DNA of 64,000 bases from Mesobacterium pallidum (GCF_019966535.1 NZ_JAIMID010000005.1:214256-278255); one strand, 5' to 3'. Positions 16,601 to 27,204 are shown, counted from the first letter of the stretch. Notes: generated by a model from the sequence alone, not told the origin. Translations and numbers: made by a program.

Positions 16601-16996
16601 TCACCCGGGGATCGAGCTGACATGCGCCGCCACGATGCGCCAGCCGTCGGGGGTCCGGATCCAGCTCTGCATCTGGCGACCAAGCTCGCCCGGGCTGTCA
16701 TCCCGCCGAAACAGGGTCGACGCGATCCCGAAACTGTCGCCGTAGGTGGTGATCCGCGTCTCGATCAGACTGCGCGAAAACGGCTTCTGCGTTGCACGGA
16801 ATGCGCGCAGCGCGTCGCTGCCGTACTGGTGATCGGCGACGCCATAGCGGATCGTCTCCGAGCCTTCCAGGAACATGGCGGCAAGGACCTGCGTGTCGTT
16901 TTCCAGCAAAGCCGTTTCGTAGGTGTCGAAGCACGCGGTGAGGTCAGCCAGGACCGCTGGACGGTTGAGGGTCATGTCTTCGGGTTTCTGCATCAT
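16601..16996 (-). CDS. atzH: AtzH/HpxZ-like protein (DUF3225, SnoaL-like fold)
   Basis: A 131-residue protein with RPAVLADLTACFDTYETAL at residues 12-30, RYGVADHQYG near 50, TTYGDSFGIAST near 83 and SWIRTPDGWRIVAAHVS at the end. This is the DUF3225 pattern of HpxZ (oxalurate utilisation) and AtzH. AtzH of the cyanuric acid pathway was reported to act on dicarboxyurea beside allophanate hydrolase. Here it directly follows an allophanate hydrolase gene, matching that pairing. The start at 16996 is supported by a GAGGAAGG ribosome-binding sequence; longer in-frame extensions run into unrelated sequence. It is the last gene of the biuret operon. Confidence 0.82.
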   Translation of the reverse strand: MMQKPEDMTLNRPAVLADLTACFDTYETALLENDTQVLAAMFLEGSETIRYGVADHQYGSDALRAFRATQKPFSRSLIETRITTYGDSFGIASTLFRRDDSPGELGRQMQSWIRTPDGWRIVAAHVSSIPG

Positions 16997-17039
16997 GCCT
17001 TCACCTTCCTCGAGTTGACTTGGATCAGCCACAGGGCAA

Positions 17040-18851
17040 TCACGCTGCCGCCGTCGCGCCAAGGTAGGCCCGCCATCCACCGTGGGCGGAAATGTCTTCC
17101 GCTCCGTGAACTGCCGTCGCCTCGACCAGGAAGCCTTTGCAGGCGCTGCCGTCGGACAGGGACAGCGTCCCGATGGAAAGCGGCGACACGACTTTGGCAA
17201 GGAAGGCGCCGACCGCGCTTGTGTCAAGCGCCCAGAGCTCGATGTCGATGGCGGTTCCGCCCTCGGCCACGCGCAGAAGTCCGGGTTTGGCAATCTGCCC
17301 GCCCGGCAGGCGGAACAGCCGGTAGTCGGCGCTTGTCCGCGCCGGACCGATGCAGCGCGCGCCAAGCGAGGTGAGTTCGTCGTTGAGCGGCAGCCCGGAC
17401 ATGTGCGCACCGACCGCAGCGATCACCGTTTCACCCTGGGCAGGTCGCGGGTCTGTCACCAACGGTTCCGGAGGAACAAGTGCATTTCCCGGGACGACAC
17501 GGGCGTCAGCCTCGATCCGCCCGGCGAGCGCCGCCAGCAGCCCGTCGCATCCGCGGTTGGCCAGCAGCGTGACGCTGCCCGGCCGCCCGTCGGCGCGCGG
17601 GGCGGTCGGGACGGCCAGCGCGCACATGTCCAGAAGGTTGACGAAATTCGTGTAGGTCCCCAGGCGCGAGTTGGGGCCGATCGGATCGGCCTCGAGGTCT
17701 GCGCAGGTATAGAAGGTCGGAATGGTCGGCACGCAGATCGCGTCGATCCCGTCCAGCAGCGGAGCGACGGCGCGCCGCAGGTCGGACAGCCGGTAGATGC
17801 CGCGGAAGGCATCCACCGCCGACAGGCTGTCCGCGGCCGACACGATGGACCGCGTCACCGGGTGAACGGCGTCCGGCATGTCCCGCATCATCGGTTCGAT
17901 CGCGGCCATGCGTTCGGCGACCCAGGCGCCGGAATACAGCAACTCGGCCACATCGTAGAACGGCGTCATGTCGATTTCGGTCACGCTCATGCCAAGCGCC
18001 CTCAGCCGCGCGACCGCCGACCCGAAGGCCTCCGCCTGCGCGGCGTCACCGAAGAAGATCCGCGATGCGGCGTCAGGCACCGCCAAGCGCAGGGTCGGGC
18101 GCGGGTCAAGGCCGGGGGCGCCGAGGTCGCGGGACCAGGCGTCATCCGGGTCATAGCCGGCCGAGGCAACCAGCACCTGCCAGCCGTCTGCGACCCCCGT
18201 CGCGAAGACCGAGATCGTATCAAGCGACCGGCAGGCCGGCACCAGGCCCGTGGAACTGAGCAGGCCGAGCGTCGGTTTCAGGCCGACGATGTTGTTCAGC
18301 GCCGCCGGGACCCGGCCAGAACCGGCGGTGTCCGTACCGAGCGCAAAACTGACGATCCCCTGGGCGACGGCCACGGCAGATCCGGAGGATGATCCGCCCG
18401 GCACGATCTCGGCATCGAGGGCGTTGCGGGGCACGTCATAAGGGGTCCTGACCCCGACGAGGCCGGTGGCGAACTGGTCCAGGTTGGTCTTCCCGATCAC
18501 CAGCGCCCCGGCTTCGCGCAGCCGCGCCACGACAAAGGCGTCCGCGTCGGGCTGGTAGGCGAAGGCCGGACAGGCGGCCGTCGTTGGCAGGCCGGCCACG
18601 TCGATATTGTCCTTGACGGCAAAGGGCACACCCCAGAGCGGATAGGTGACAGGGTCGAACGGCGGCAATGCGGCGGCCTCTTCCAGAACCTCGGCCTCGG
18701 ACCTCAGGGCAATGAAGATGCCCGGGTCGGCGACGGCCCGGATGCGCGAGAAGACCTCTGCGATCACCGGTGCCGGATCCGCTGTTGTTGCGTAGCGCGC
18801 CATCAGTGCGGCAATGCGCAGGTCGGGCGTTGCTGTGGTCGGTGTCGTCAT
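17040..18851 (-). CDS. atzF: Allophanate hydrolase (AtzF-like amidase)
   Basis: A 603-residue amidase-signature enzyme, close to the 605 of AtzF. The catalytic Ser-cisSer-Lys set is visible: lysine in [11 protein letters not shown] near residue 78, the glycine/serine loop [15 protein letters not shown] near 150, and [13 protein letters not shown] near 172. The C-terminal ~130 residues ([20 protein letters not shown] onward) match the second domain found only in allophanate hydrolases. Allophanate is released from biuret by BiuH-type hydrolases, two candidates for which lie just upstream in this operon. The start is MTTPTT at 18851; a start at 18905 would add 18 atypical residues. Confidence 0.92.
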   Translation of the reverse strand: MTTPTTATPDLRIAALMARYATTADPAPVIAEVFSRIRAVADPGIFIALRSEAEVLEEAAALPPFDPVTYPLWGVPFAVKDNIDVAGLPTTAACPAFAYQPDADAFVVARLREAGALVIGKTNLDQFATGLVGVRTPYDVPRNALDAEIVPGGSSSGSAVAVAQGIVSFALGTDTAGSGRVPAALNNIVGLKPTLGLLSSTGLVPACRSLDTISVFATGVADGWQVLVASAGYDPDDAWSRDLGAPGLDPRPTLRLAVPDAASRIFFGDAAQAEAFGSAVARLRALGMSVTEIDMTPFYDVAELLYSGAWVAERMAAIEPMMRDMPDAVHPVTRSIVSAADSLSAVDAFRGIYRLSDLRRAVAPLLDGIDAICVPTIPTFYTCADLEADPIGPNSRLGTYTNFVNLLDMCALAVPTAPRADGRPGSVTLLANRGCDGLLAALAGRIEADARVVPGNALVPPEPLVTDPRPAQGETVIAAVGAHMSGLPLNDELTSLGARCIGPARTSADYRLFRLPGGQIAKPGLLRVAEGGTAIDIELWALDTSAVGAFLAKVVSPLSIGTLSLSDGSACKGFLVEATAVHGAEDISAHGGWRAYLGATAAA

Positions 18852-18917
18852 CGGTACTGGCCTTCGCTTCTCAGTCTCAAGGGGTGGCGTTCCGGGGCGC
18901 TGCAAGATCAGGCGGGG

Positions 18918-19589
18918 TCAGGCCTGCACGGCGGCGAAGGCGTCGACAATGTCGTCCACTGTCGCCGTCCATCCGACGATGGCCCCTTGCGCACGGATCA
19001 TCTCGAGCGTGACCGCCTTGAACGCGGGGAAGTAACTTTCCGTCGCATCCTCTGCGAGCAGGCAGTCGTATCCGCGGTCGTTGGCCTCGCGCATGGTCGT
19101 CTGAACGCAGACTTCTGTCGTCACCCCGGCGAAGATCAGGGTCCGGGTTCCAAGCCCGGACAGGTGTTCGCCAAGATCGGTGGCGTAGAAGGCCCCTTTT
19201 CCCGGTTTGTCGATCACCTTCTCGCCTGCGGCGGGAAAGACCTCGTGAATGATTTCGGCGCCCGGCTCTCCGGCGATCAGCACCCGTCCCATGGGACCGT
19301 GATCGCCGATGCGCAGGGACGGCGCGCCACGCAGCCGCTTGGCCGGGGGGCAGTCGGAGAGGTCCGGCCGGTGGCATTCCCGCGTATGAATCACCGGCAC
19401 CCCGGCCGCACGGCAGCCCGCGATCAGCCGCGCTGTCGCGGGCACGATGGCCTGAAGCAGCGACACGTCATTGCCAAGAGACGCGCCAAAGCCCCCGGCT
19501 TCGATAAAGTCCCGCTGCATGTCGATGACAATCAGCGCGGTCGTCGCCGGGTCGATGTCAAGCGGGAAAGGCTGCGCGTCGATCTTCAT
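18918..19589 (-). CDS. Isochorismatase-fold cysteine hydrolase (BiuH/triuret-hydrolase-like paralogue)
   Basis: A 223-residue cysteine hydrolase with the Asp-Lys-Cys triad in IDMQRDF (near residue 23), DKPGKGAF (near 125) and [15 protein letters not shown] (near 155). It is paralogous to the gene at 21196-21900. It lies between the ABC ATPase (4-bp ATGA overlap) and allophanate hydrolase, so it should release an amide group from biuret, triuret or a similar ureide. Two such paralogues in one operon suggest two successive substrates or a wider range. The exact substrate is not readable. Confidence 0.85.
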   Translation of the reverse strand: MKIDAQPFPLDIDPATTALIVIDMQRDFIEAGGFGASLGNDVSLLQAIVPATARLIAGCRAAGVPVIHTRECHRPDLSDCPPAKRLRGAPSLRIGDHGPMGRVLIAGEPGAEIIHEVFPAAGEKVIDKPGKGAFYATDLGEHLSGLGTRTLIFAGVTTEVCVQTTMREANDRGYDCLLAEDATESYFPAFKAVTLEMIRAQGAIVGWTATVDDIVDAFAAVQA

Positions 19590-21199
19590 GCGTGGCCTCC
19601 CATGTGATGGCCAATGGTCGGGATATCGGCCTCGGCCGCCGTGCATTCATAGACGAGACTGCCGTCGGCCATGACCAGCACCCGGTCGGCCAGTTCCAGG
19701 ATCTCATCCAGATCCTCGCTCAGCAGCAGGACCGCCGTGCCGGAATTCCGCGCGCGCATGATGCGCGACCTGATTTCGGCGACCGCCGTGAAATCAAGCC
19801 CGAAACAGGGATTGGAAATGACCAGCAGATCGACATCGCCATCCAGTTCCCGCGACAGGACGGCCCGCTGCACGTTGCCGCCCGACAACGAGGCGATAGG
19901 ACTGTCGATCGAGGCGCATTTGACCTTGTAGTCGGCCACCAGCGCCTCGGCCCGTCGCCGCATCGCGCCGGGCGCCAGCCAGAAGCGCGGCTTTGCGCGG
20001 CCCGTTTCGAAACTGCGGAACCCGATGTTCTCGGCCACGGACATGCGTGGCGCACAGGCGTTCTGCAACGGCTCCTCGGGAAGGTATCGCACCTTGAGCC
20101 GCCGCTCCTCGGCCCGTGTCGCGGCATAAGGCACGCCATGCACGGTCACCCCGCCCGCGGCCAACGCGCGCTGGCCCGTCAGAATCTCCATCAGTTCCAT
20201 CTGGCCGTTGCCGGAAATACCGGCGATGCCGACGATTTCTCCGGCCCGGACCTGCAAGGTCTCGATCGCGATCTGCTTCAGCCCGGACCGGTCCGCCGCC
20301 CGCGCGCCTGTCAAAGCCAGCACGGTCTCGCCCGTGGTCTCCGCGCGGGGCGCAGGATCGGCGGGCTTGGCATCGCCCATCATCATCGCGGCCATGTCCT
20401 GATGGCTCAGCTCGGCCACCTTGCCGCCGCCGACATGTTTCCCCCGCCTGAGAACCGTGACCTCGTCCGCGAAGGCCGTCACCTCGCGGAACTTGTGGCT
20501 GATCATCAGGACGGAAAGCTCCCCCGCCTTGCACAGCGCGGCGACATGGCCCAGAACCTCGTCTGCCTCGTCCGGCGTCAGGACCGAAGTCGGCTCGTCC
20601 AGGATCAGGAACCGCCGACCGAGGTAGAGCTGCTTGAGGATCTCGAGCTTCTGCTTTTCGCCCGCCGCCAGCCGGTGCACCGGCTCGCCAAGTGGCACGC
20701 GGAAGGGCATCGCGTCCATGAACGCCGTCAGCGCCTTCATCTCGGCGGCCCAATCGATCACCGCGGGCACGTCGGCGCGCGAGATCACGAGGTTCTCTGC
20801 GGCGGTCAGGGCGGGCACCAGCGTGAAGTGCTGGTACACCATGCCGAGGCCTTTGGCATGGGCGTCTTTCGGATCCTTCACGTCGCCGTCGAAGCCGTCG
20901 ATCAGCAGATTGCCCGAGGTGGCGTGGTAGAAGCCCATGATGCATTTGACGAGTGTCGACTTGCCCGCCCCGTTCTCGCCCAGAAGCGCGTGGAAACTGC
21001 CCGGCTTCACCCTGATCGAGACGTCGTCGAGCGCGGTGAAGTTGCCGAAGCGCATGGTCATGCCGATGGTCTCGATCCCGACGGCTTTGCCCGCCTCCCC
21101 GGTCTTCGTGGGCGGAGGGGATACCTCGTCCAGCCCGCGCGACAGGCTCCCTCCCCCCTCGGAGGGGAAGGAAGGGGAGGGCGCACGCCCGTCCTTCAC
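19586..21199 (-). CDS. BMP-type ABC transporter ATPase with two nucleotide-binding domains
   Basis: A 537-residue double ATPase of the nucleoside-like (BmpA) importers. NBD1 has [36 protein letters not shown] and [14 protein letters not shown]2 is degenerate as usual, with [11 protein letters not shown] and [11 protein letters not shown], and its Walker B region reads [12 protein letters not shown] without DEP. The start is taken as GTG 21199, which overlaps the BiuH-like stop (GTGA). This gives a 40-residue Ser/Pro/Gly-rich N-terminal extension, encoded by an inverted repeat-rich stretch, before the normal family start near [12 protein letters not shown] later start is possible. Confidence 0.88.
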   Translation of the reverse strand: MKDGRAPSPSFPSEGGGSLSRGLDEVSPPPTKTGEAGKAVGIETIGMTMRFGNFTALDDVSIRVKPGSFHALLGENGAGKSTLVKCIMGFYHATSGNLLIDGFDGDVKDPKDAHAKGLGMVYQHFTLVPALTAAENLVISRADVPAVIDWAAEMKALTAFMDAMPFRVPLGEPVHRLAAGEKQKLEILKQLYLGRRFLILDEPTSVLTPDEADEVLGHVAALCKAGELSVLMISHKFREVTAFADEVTVLRRGKHVGGGKVAELSHQDMAAMMMGDAKPADPAPRAETTGETVLALTGARAADRSGLKQIAIETLQVRAGEIVGIAGISGNGQMELMEILTGQRALAAGGVTVHGVPYAATRAEERRLKVRYLPEEPLQNACAPRMSVAENIGFRSFETGRAKPRFWLAPGAMRRRAEALVADYKVKCASIDSPIASLSGGNVQRAVLSRELDGDVDLLVISNPCFGLDFTAVAEIRSRIMRARNSGTAVLLLSEDLDEILELADRVLVMADGSLVYECTAAEADIPTIGHHMGGHA

Positions 21200-21900
21200 G
21201 GCAGCACCTTCAGCAGGTCGGCCGACGTGGCCGTCGCGCCAAAGACTCCGCCCTGCATGTGGATCATCTGGATCGCCGCCGCGTGGTTCTTTGGATCGGT
21301 CGCCGCGCAGCAATCGGTCAGCATCACGCATTCGAATCCGCGGTCGTTCGCCTCGCGCATGGTTGTATGCACGCAGACATCCGTGGTGATCCCGGTCAGC
21401 ACGATGTTCTCGATCCCCCGCAGCCGCAGGATCATCTCGAGGTCGGTCGCGCAGAACGACCCCTTGCCCGGCTTGTCAATGATGACCTCGCCCGGCATCG
21501 GGGCGAGGTCGTCGATGATCTCCCACCCGGGTTCGCCCCGGGTGAGGATCTTTCCGCAAGGTCCGGGATCGCCAATCCCGGCACCAAGCTGACGCGAGCG
21601 CCAGCGTTTGTTGGCCGGAAGATCGGACAGGTCCGGCCTGTGTCCTTCGCGGGTGTGGATGACCATGTAGCCCTTCTCGCGAAAGGCCGCGAGCAGCGCC
21701 TTGATCGGCTCGATCGGGGCGCGGGTCAGGGAAATGTCGTAGCCCATGCTGTCGACATAGCCGCCGGGGCCGCAGAAGTCGGTCTGCATGTCGATAATGA
21801 TCAGCGCGGTGTTTTCAGGACGCAGGTCCCCGTTCCACGGCCAGGCATAGGGCGCAGAGGCGATGGTGGTCCCCCTGGGCGTCTCGGACATGTCGTTCAT
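21196..21900 (-). CDS. biuH: Biuret hydrolase-like cysteine hydrolase
   Basis: A 234-residue isochorismatase-fold enzyme with the triad in [15 protein letters not shown] (Asp near residue 40), [15 protein letters not shown] (Lys near 141) and [18 protein letters not shown] (Cys near 174). The [19 protein letters not shown] segment is strongly reminiscent of rhizobial BiuH, which cleaves biuret to allophanate and ammonia. It sits among the transporter genes of an operon that also encodes allophanate hydrolase, which supports this role. Ureidoacrylate hydrolase (RutB) shares the fold, but other rut genes are absent. The start at 21900 has a GGCGGAG ribosome-binding sequence. Confidence 0.85.
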   Translation of the reverse strand: MNDMSETPRGTTIASAPYAWPWNGDLRPENTALIIIDMQTDFCGPGGYVDSMGYDISLTRAPIEPIKALLAAFREKGYMVIHTREGHRPDLSDLPANKRWRSRQLGAGIGDPGPCGKILTRGEPGWEIIDDLAPMPGEVIIDKPGKGSFCATDLEMILRLRGIENIVLTGITTDVCVHTTMREANDRGFECVMLTDCCAATDPKNHAAAIQMIHMQGGVFGATATSADLLKVLP

Positions 21901-21914
21901 GAAAAAGGCTCCGC

Positions 21915-22838
21915 CTATTTGGTGATGGACAGTTCGCGCGGCGCGCCGGTCAGCGCCCCGGTCTTCGAGGAAGAGAGGATCAGCACGATAAGCGTCAGCA
22001 CGAAGGGGGCCGCATAGGACAGGTAGTAGCCCTGCGTCACCCCGACCGACTGCAACGCCGGTCCCAGTGCCCCCGCGGCGCCAAAGAGCATCGCTGCGAA
22101 GAAGCAGTTGACCGGTGACCAGCGTGCGAAGATGACCAGAGCCACCGCGATCAGACCCTGGCCCGACGAGATCCCCTCGTTCCACGATCCCGGATAGAAC
22201 AGCGACAGATAGGCCCCGCCGATGCCCGCCAGCGCGCCGCCAAAGGCGGTGGCCTGGATGCGCACCCGCGCCGGGCTGATGCCGAGCGCACGCGCCGCGT
22301 CGGAGCTGTCGCCCACGACCCGCAGGGTCAGCCCGATCCTCGTTTTCCGCAGCATCCAGGCCAGCGCGACCGCAAGCGCGGCGCCGAGAAGGAACAGCAC
22401 GTTGACCCTGAGCGCGGCCTGCACCTGCGGCAGATCGGACCACCAGCCAAGGTTGATCGCCGGCAGGTCGGGCGCGACGGGCTGGATGTAGGGTTTGCCG
22501 AAGAAGAAGGCGAGGCCCGTGCCCAGAAGCATCAGCGCGATACCGATGGCGATGTCGTTCACCTTGGGCAACGAGCACAGCAGCCCATGCACCAGCCCGA
22601 ACGCCGATCCGGCCAAAGCCGCCGCCAGCACCCCGGCCCAGGCCGAATTGGTGTGGTAGGCCACGGCGTAGCCCGCCATCGCGCCAAAGACGAGTGTGCC
22701 CTCGAGCCCGAGGTTGATGCGCCCCGACCGTTCGGTAATGACCTCTCCGAGCGAGACGAAGAGGAACGGCGTCGACACCCGGATCGCGCCGCCCAGCATG
22801 GCGACCGGCACCGCCCAAAGACCGATGTCCCCGCTCAT
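21915..22838 (-). CDS. BMP-type ABC transporter permease 2
   Basis: A 307-residue multi-helix inner-membrane permease. [19 protein letters not shown] near residue 29 is the diagnostic N-terminal motif of the second permease in nucleoside/BMP importers, and [16 protein letters not shown] near 190 is the coupling loop to the ATPase. It overlaps the first permease gene by 4 bp (ATGA). Together with the binding protein, permease 1 and the double ATPase it makes a complete importer. Confidence 0.92.
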   Translation of the reverse strand: MSGDIGLWAVPVAMLGGAIRVSTPFLFVSLGEVITERSGRINLGLEGTLVFGAMAGYAVAYHTNSAWAGVLAAALAGSAFGLVHGLLCSLPKVNDIAIGIALMLLGTGLAFFFGKPYIQPVAPDLPAINLGWWSDLPQVQAALRVNVLFLLGAALAVALAWMLRKTRIGLTLRVVGDSSDAARALGISPARVRIQATAFGGALAGIGGAYLSLFYPGSWNEGISSGQGLIAVALVIFARWSPVNCFFAAMLFGAAGALGPALQSVGVTQGYYLSYAAPFVLTLIVLILSSSKTGALTGAPRELSITK

Positions 22839-23944
22839 GTCCGCTCTCCTTTTGTCAGCCAGCCGATCAGGTCGATCCGGCCCGTGAAGGTCTCGCTGGC
22901 CAGGATCGCCACGAAGACGAAGCCCTGCAGCACCAGCATGGTCGCATCCGGCAGGTCCATCCGGCGCTGCACGAGACCCGAAGACGCCTCGAACCCGGCA
23001 AGCAGCAGCGCCACCGGGATGATCGCCAGCGGATTGTGCCGCGCAAGGAAGGCCACAAGGATCCCTGTGTAGCCATACCCCGCCGCCAGAGACGCATTGG
23101 CCGAGCCATGGACGGCCGAGACCTCGAAATATCCTGCTAGCCCGGCAAAGGCACCGCCAAGCGCGGTGAAGCCGATCACCAGCTTGCCCACGGGCAGCCC
23201 CTGCACCTGCGCCGCGCGCACGTTGCCCCCGGCGATGCGGGCCGCGAAGCCAAGCGTCGTCCACTCAATCAGCACCCAGGCGAGGATGCAGCACACCACG
23301 GCCACGGCGAGGCCCCAGTGCACCTGCCAGCCGGGCAGGTCGCCGACCCGGAAGTTGTCGATCAGCGATGCCGTCGAGGGCTTGTTGAGCGAGGCGGGAT
23401 CGCGCAGCGGCCCTTCGACGAGGTGGTTCATCAATGCGATCGCGATGTAGGCCATCAGCAGCGAGGCGATCGTTTCGTTCACCCCGCGCCACTGCCGCAT
23501 CGCGCCGACCGCACCGATCCAGAGGCCGCCCGCGACCGCCGCCATGATCGCCAGCACAGGCATGGCCAGCACGGCAGGCCACCCGGCCAGCGCAGCCGCC
23601 AGCCCGCCGGTCATCACGCCCCCCAGCACGATCGCGCCTTCCCCTCCGATCACGACGAGGCCCAGCCGAGCCGGGATCGCAACGCAGAGCGCGGCGAACA
23701 GCAGCGGTGCGGCGCGGGACAGGGTGTTGGTCCAGGAAAAGGCGCTGCCAAAGCCCGCCTTGTAGACCAGGGCATAGAAATCCACCGGGCTCTTGCCCAG
23801 CAACAGCAAGAACAGCGCGAAGGCGGCAAAGCCCGCCAGCAGCGCCGCGACCGGCAGGACCAGCCCCTCGACGCGCCCGGCCAGAGGTAAAAGCCAGGCG
23901 CGCCAGGACCGGACCGGAACCGTGATGTCGGCCCCGGCGGCCAT
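22835..23944 (-). CDS. BMP-type ABC transporter permease 1
   Basis: A 369-residue inner-membrane permease with a longer N-terminal region than permease 2. [18 protein letters not shown] near residue 90 is the family motif, and [12 protein letters not shown] near 240 the coupling loop. It starts directly after the binding-protein stop (1 bp gap), so the two are translated together. Confidence 0.92.
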   Translation of the reverse strand: MAAGADITVPVRSWRAWLLPLAGRVEGLVLPVAALLAGFAAFALFLLLLGKSPVDFYALVYKAGFGSAFSWTNTLSRAAPLLFAALCVAIPARLGLVVIGGEGAIVLGGVMTGGLAAALAGWPAVLAMPVLAIMAAVAGGLWIGAVGAMRQWRGVNETIASLLMAYIAIALMNHLVEGPLRDPASLNKPSTASLIDNFRVGDLPGWQVHWGLAVAVVCCILAWVLIEWTTLGFAARIAGGNVRAAQVQGLPVGKLVIGFTALGGAFAGLAGYFEVSAVHGSANASLAAGYGYTGILVAFLARHNPLAIIPVALLLAGFEASSGLVQRRMDLPDATMLVLQGFVFVAILASETFTGRIDLIGWLTKGERT

Positions 23945-23945
23945 C

Positions 23946-25061
23946 TTAGGACGTCGACCCGATGACGCCCTCGACGAGGTAGTTCATCGACTCGAGCGCC
24001 ACGTCGGTTTCTTCATAGGCCACGCCGCTGGCGGCGATCTCATTGCCCGCGTTGTCTTTCAGCGGCCCGGTGATGACCGCAAAGCCGCCAGCCATGATCT
24101 TGGCCTTTGTGTCCTCGAACTGCTTGCGGCCGGCCTCGGGCACGGCAGGTCCCAGCGGCGACATCTTGATGAAGCCTTCTGCCAGACCGCCCCGGACGAA
24201 ATTGTCGACCTTCTCGCCCGCAAGCGTCTTCTTGACCATGTCGGTATAGACCGTGGCCCAGTTCCACTCGGCCCCGGTCAGGTACTTGTCGGGCGCCAGC
24301 TCGGACTGGTTGGCGTGGTAGCCGCAGACATAACAGCCACGACCCGCCGCCGTTTCGATCACGACCTTCGGCCCGTCGACATGGCAGGTGATGACGTCGG
24401 CGCCCGCATCGGCCAGCGCATTTGTCGCCTCGGCTTCCTTGACTGCCATCGACCATTCGCCGGTGAAGATCACCTGACAGGTGATCGACGGATCGACCGA
24501 CCGGGCCCCCAGAAGGAAAGAGTTGATGTTCAGCAGCACCTGCGGGATCGGCTTGGCCGCGACAAAGCCGATCTTCTTGGTCTTCGTCGCATGCCCTGCG
24601 GCGATCCCGTTCAGGTACTGCCCCATGCCGATGTAGCCAAAGTACGATCCGGTGTTGGTCGGCATCCCCTCGGTCCAGAGCCCGCCGCAGTGTTCAAAGC
24701 GCACTTCCGGATACTTGGGCGCCACCGACAGGATATGCGGGTTGAAATAGCCGAACGAGGTCGGGAACAGCAGCGCCGCCCCGTCGAAGTTTATCATCGA
24801 TTCCATCGTCTGCTGGACATCCTGCGTCTCGGCGACGTTCTCCTCCTCGATGACCGTGACGCCATCCATCGCCTTGACCGCCGCCGCGCCTTCGGCATGG
24901 GCCTGGTTATAGCCATAGTCGTCGCGCGGCCCGACGTAGATGAAGCCGACCGTCAGGTCGCCCGCCGCCTGCGCCGGCACTGCCAGCCCGCCCAGTGCCG
25001 TCGCCCCGGCCAGCCCGGCGGTGGTCGAAAGAAACCGGCGTCGTGTCAGAAAATTTGTCAT
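23946..25061 (-). CDS. BMP-family ABC transporter substrate-binding protein, Tat-type signal
   Basis: A 371-residue periplasmic binding protein of the basic membrane protein/PnrA family. The N-terminus FLTRRRFLSTTAGLAGATAL has a twin-arginine motif and a hydrophobic core ending near VPAQAAG, so Tat export is likely. GFIYVGPRDDYGYNQAHAEG near residue 38 is the ligand-binding signature of the group. Relatives bind nucleosides or purine-like ureides. It is the first gene of an eight-gene operon with biuret and allophanate hydrolases, so the ligand may be biuret or a precursor. It is divergent from the LysR gene. Confidence 0.92.
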   Translation of the reverse strand: MTNFLTRRRFLSTTAGLAGATALGGLAVPAQAAGDLTVGFIYVGPRDDYGYNQAHAEGAAAVKAMDGVTVIEEENVAETQDVQQTMESMINFDGAALLFPTSFGYFNPHILSVAPKYPEVRFEHCGGLWTEGMPTNTGSYFGYIGMGQYLNGIAAGHATKTKKIGFVAAKPIPQVLLNINSFLLGARSVDPSITCQVIFTGEWSMAVKEAEATNALADAGADVITCHVDGPKVVIETAAGRGCYVCGYHANQSELAPDKYLTGAEWNWATVYTDMVKKTLAGEKVDNFVRGGLAEGFIKMSPLGPAVPEAGRKQFEDTKAKIMAGGFAVITGPLKDNAGNEIAASGVAYEETDVALESMNYLVEGVIGSTS

Positions 25062-25148
25062 GTGAGTCCTCTCCGCTGTCTCCGGATTTTCAAAATGCCG
25101 GTTTGAGACTCATGCTAGGCTATACTGCGGTGCTGTCTGCTGCTAAGT
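25062..25148. promoter_or_regulatory. Divergent promoter region between the biuret operon and its LysR regulator
   Basis: This 87-bp gap must hold both promoters and the LysR-type operator. I see no clear long palindrome. A short T-N11-A type site is possible in the AT-richer stretch around 25110-25130 but is not convincing. The context is the classical divergent LysR arrangement. Confidence 0.4.
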
Positions 25149-26087
25149 ATGACCCGTTCCGATGCAAAAATTGCAGCATACCATATGAAACATCTGGAAA
25201 CGCTGGACTTTATCGAAGCGATCAATCGCGCGGGCTCGATCAGGGGCGCGGCCGAAACGCTGTCAATTACATCAACTGCCCTGAATCGCCGCCTTCTTGC
25301 GCTCGAGGAGGAGCTCGGCGCGCCGGTTTTCGAACGTCTCGCACGCGGCGTCCGCCTCTCCATCGCGGGTGAGCTGCTGATTCAACACATCCGCAGTCAG
25401 CGGGCCGATCTCGATCGCGTCCGCTCACAGATCGCCGATCTGAAGGGCGAACGGCGCGGCCATGTGAAGGTGGCATGCAGCCAGGCGCTGCTGCCGTATT
25501 TCATGCCGCGTGAGATCAACGTCTATCGGGCCGACCATCCCCAGGTCACCTTTTCGGTCAACCTTCGCGACCGCCACCGGGCCGAGCGGGCGCTGGTCGC
25601 GCTCGAGGCCGACATCGCCCTCGTCTTCGAGCCGGTGCGCCTGTCGGACGTGCAGGTCCTCGCCACCGCGCCGCAGCTCGTCCATGCGGTCATGAACCGC
25701 AACCATCCCCTTGCGGCCAAACAGAAGGTCCGGCTGTCGGATCTGGCACAGTACCCTGTCGGCATGCCAAGCGAGGAGTTCGGGGTCCGCTATCTCCTCG
25801 ACATTGCGATGCAGCGCTCGTCTGTGAGGATCACGCCGGTGATCGAATCCGACAGTTTCGAATTCCTGCGCATGTATCCGGGGTCGGATCTGACCATCAC
25901 CTTCCAGATCCCGATCGGTCTTCCCGATGACGCTGACGCAACCTTTGTCACCCGGCCGATTGATCCGCGCGATGTCCCGGCCGGTCTGCTTTACCTGGCG
26001 CAGCTACGATCGCGCACCCTGCCTGTTGGCGCAGCGAATTTCGCCCGGCAATTGGCCCGCGCCATGGATGCCGCTGCCGAGGTCTGA
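25149..26087 (+). CDS. LysR-family transcriptional regulator
   Basis: A 312-residue regulator with the LysR winged helix at residues 15-75 (LETLDFIEAINRAGSIRGAA, then SITSTALNRRLLALEEELGAPVFER) and a two-lobed effector-binding domain. It is divergent from, and 88 bp away from, the biuret transporter operon, which it probably controls in response to a ureide. A second ATG at 25185 (MKHLETLDF) matches the usual LysR start better; neither ATG has a clear ribosome-binding sequence. Its base composition is slightly less GC-rich than its neighbours. Confidence 0.88.
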   Translation: MTRSDAKIAAYHMKHLETLDFIEAINRAGSIRGAAETLSITSTALNRRLLALEEELGAPVFERLARGVRLSIAGELLIQHIRSQRADLDRVRSQIADLKGERRGHVKVACSQALLPYFMPREINVYRADHPQVTFSVNLRDRHRAERALVALEADIALVFEPVRLSDVQVLATAPQLVHAVMNRNHPLAAKQKVRLSDLAQYPVGMPSEEFGVRYLLDIAMQRSSVRITPVIESDSFEFLRMYPGSDLTITFQIPIGLPDDADATFVTRPIDPRDVPAGLLYLAQLRSRTLPVGAANFARQLARAMDAAAEV

Positions 26088-26440
26088 CAACCTTGCGGTG
26101 GCGTCCAAACGGCGTCTCATCGCTAATCCCTATTGTTCGTGAAGATATGGCACGGTCGTGGCGTATTTCGGCGACCCGGACGATGAATGCCGAGATTCGC
26201 GCAGATTGTTCCGGCGACCATCCTTCGTCCGCCGAAACAGCGCAGGCCCTGAGCCGCGCCATGTCGACATTGACCGCAATGACCTGCGCGCCGCCATCCG
26301 CCGCACGTCCGAGGAGTGACAAATCGCCGGACAGGACTCCGGATGGCAAGCCTACTGTAACGGCCCGATTGAAGCCGCCAGCTTTGACGAAGTCAGGGCG
26401 CGCCAAGACTCGTGCCTGAAAACGCAGTTATGCACGAGTC
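26088..26440. other. Stretch without a recognised gene
   Basis: No confident gene lies between the LysR regulator and the IS66 remnant. A minus-strand frame (26406-25948) would encode a protein with KAGGFNRAVTVGLPSGVLSG and GAQVIAVNVDMARLRACA; it has coding-like composition but overlaps the LysR 3' end by 140 bp and matches nothing I recognise. It may be a gene fragment cut by the adjacent insertion. Confidence 0.35.
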
Positions 26441-26824
26441 TTGGCGAGAGAAGCCATGCCGGGCGAAGGTCTGGGCGTTGAACGACGCAGGTGGTGGCGT
26501 GACGACGAGACGCTCGAGATCTTGCTTGAGGTGGGTGTTGGCGGGGCCTTGGTCACGCAGGTTGCCCATAGACACGAGCTCACGCGGTCGCAGAGCTACG
26601 GCAGGCACCGTGACCGGAAGAAGAAGCGGCTGTGGTCACCGGATCGCGGGGTGGTTTTCCGACCCGATGATTTCGGCGCGATGTCCGAACCCGCACAATC
26701 TCCTGCGCCCTCTCGGCCGGTCCTCGTGGAACTGCGACTTGCCAATGGTCGCTGTCTCCGTTTCGACAGCAGCGTGGATGGCGAGGCCCTGACCCGGCTG
26801 ATCCGGGCGGTGGAAGCCGCATGA
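26441..26824 (+). pseudogene. tnpA: IS66-family accessory protein TnpA (Orf1), probably inactive
   Basis: A 127-residue frame matches IS66 TnpA: a helix-turn-helix region (DDETLEILLEVGVGGALVTQ then VAHRHELTRSQSY), a KKKRLWSPD segment near residue 60 and the conserved terminus VELRLANGRCLRFDSSVDG then LTRLIRAVEAA. The recognition helix departs from the usual QIYAWRRD-type sequence. It overlaps tnpB by 4 bp as in intact IS66 elements. The large transposase TnpC is absent, so the element cannot move by itself. Confidence 0.8.
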
Positions 26825-27168
26825 TCGGCCCAGGCACCGGGGGCCGCGTCTACCTTGCCTGTGGCGCGACCGACATGAGGAAGGGGATTGCGGGGCTATC
26901 CGCTCTAGCGCAGGACGTGCTGCGCCGGAAACCCGCGAGCGGCGCGGTCTTCGCGTTCCGGGGGCGCAAAGGCGATTGGCCAAAGCTGCTCTACCGGAAT
27001 GGCCAGGGCTTCTGCCTTTACTACAAGGTCCGCGAGCGCGGGCGCGTCCCTTGGCCAAACACCTAATCCGGTGTCGTGCGACTGACCTCGGCGCAGCTGG
27101 CGACACTTGGGGAGGGATCGACCGGCGGCGCCCGGACTGGGGCGCGCCACCAGCTTGGGCGGGATAGA
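26821..27168 (+). pseudogene. tnpB: IS66-family TnpB (Orf2), frameshifted
   Basis: The first frame (26821-27066) gives GGRVYLACGATDMRKGIAGL, then RRKPASGAVFAFRGRKGD and CLYYKVRERGRVPWP, the unmistakable TnpB core. It then meets a stop. The rest continues in two other frames: RLTSAQLATLGEG, then GGIDRRRPDWGAPP to about 27168. At least two frameshifts therefore disrupt it. The following IS5 remnant starts about 37 bp later, where TnpC would be expected, which suggests that the second insertion or a deletion removed it. Confidence 0.82.
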
Positions 27169-27204
27169 TTATCCGTTTGAATTTCCTTGTTTTATTGGCC
27201 ACAG

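Noticed and set aside
16601..17410. A longer 269-residue version of the AtzH-like protein
   Set aside because: The extra 138 residues overlap the allophanate hydrolase gene and show no homology. The internal ATG at 16996 has a good ribosome-binding sequence and a normal family N-terminus.
25948..26406. A possible 152-residue gene on the minus strand
   Set aside because: It overlaps the LysR 3' end by 140 bp, has no recognisable family and no clear ribosome-binding sequence. It is noted only as possible fragment content of the gap.
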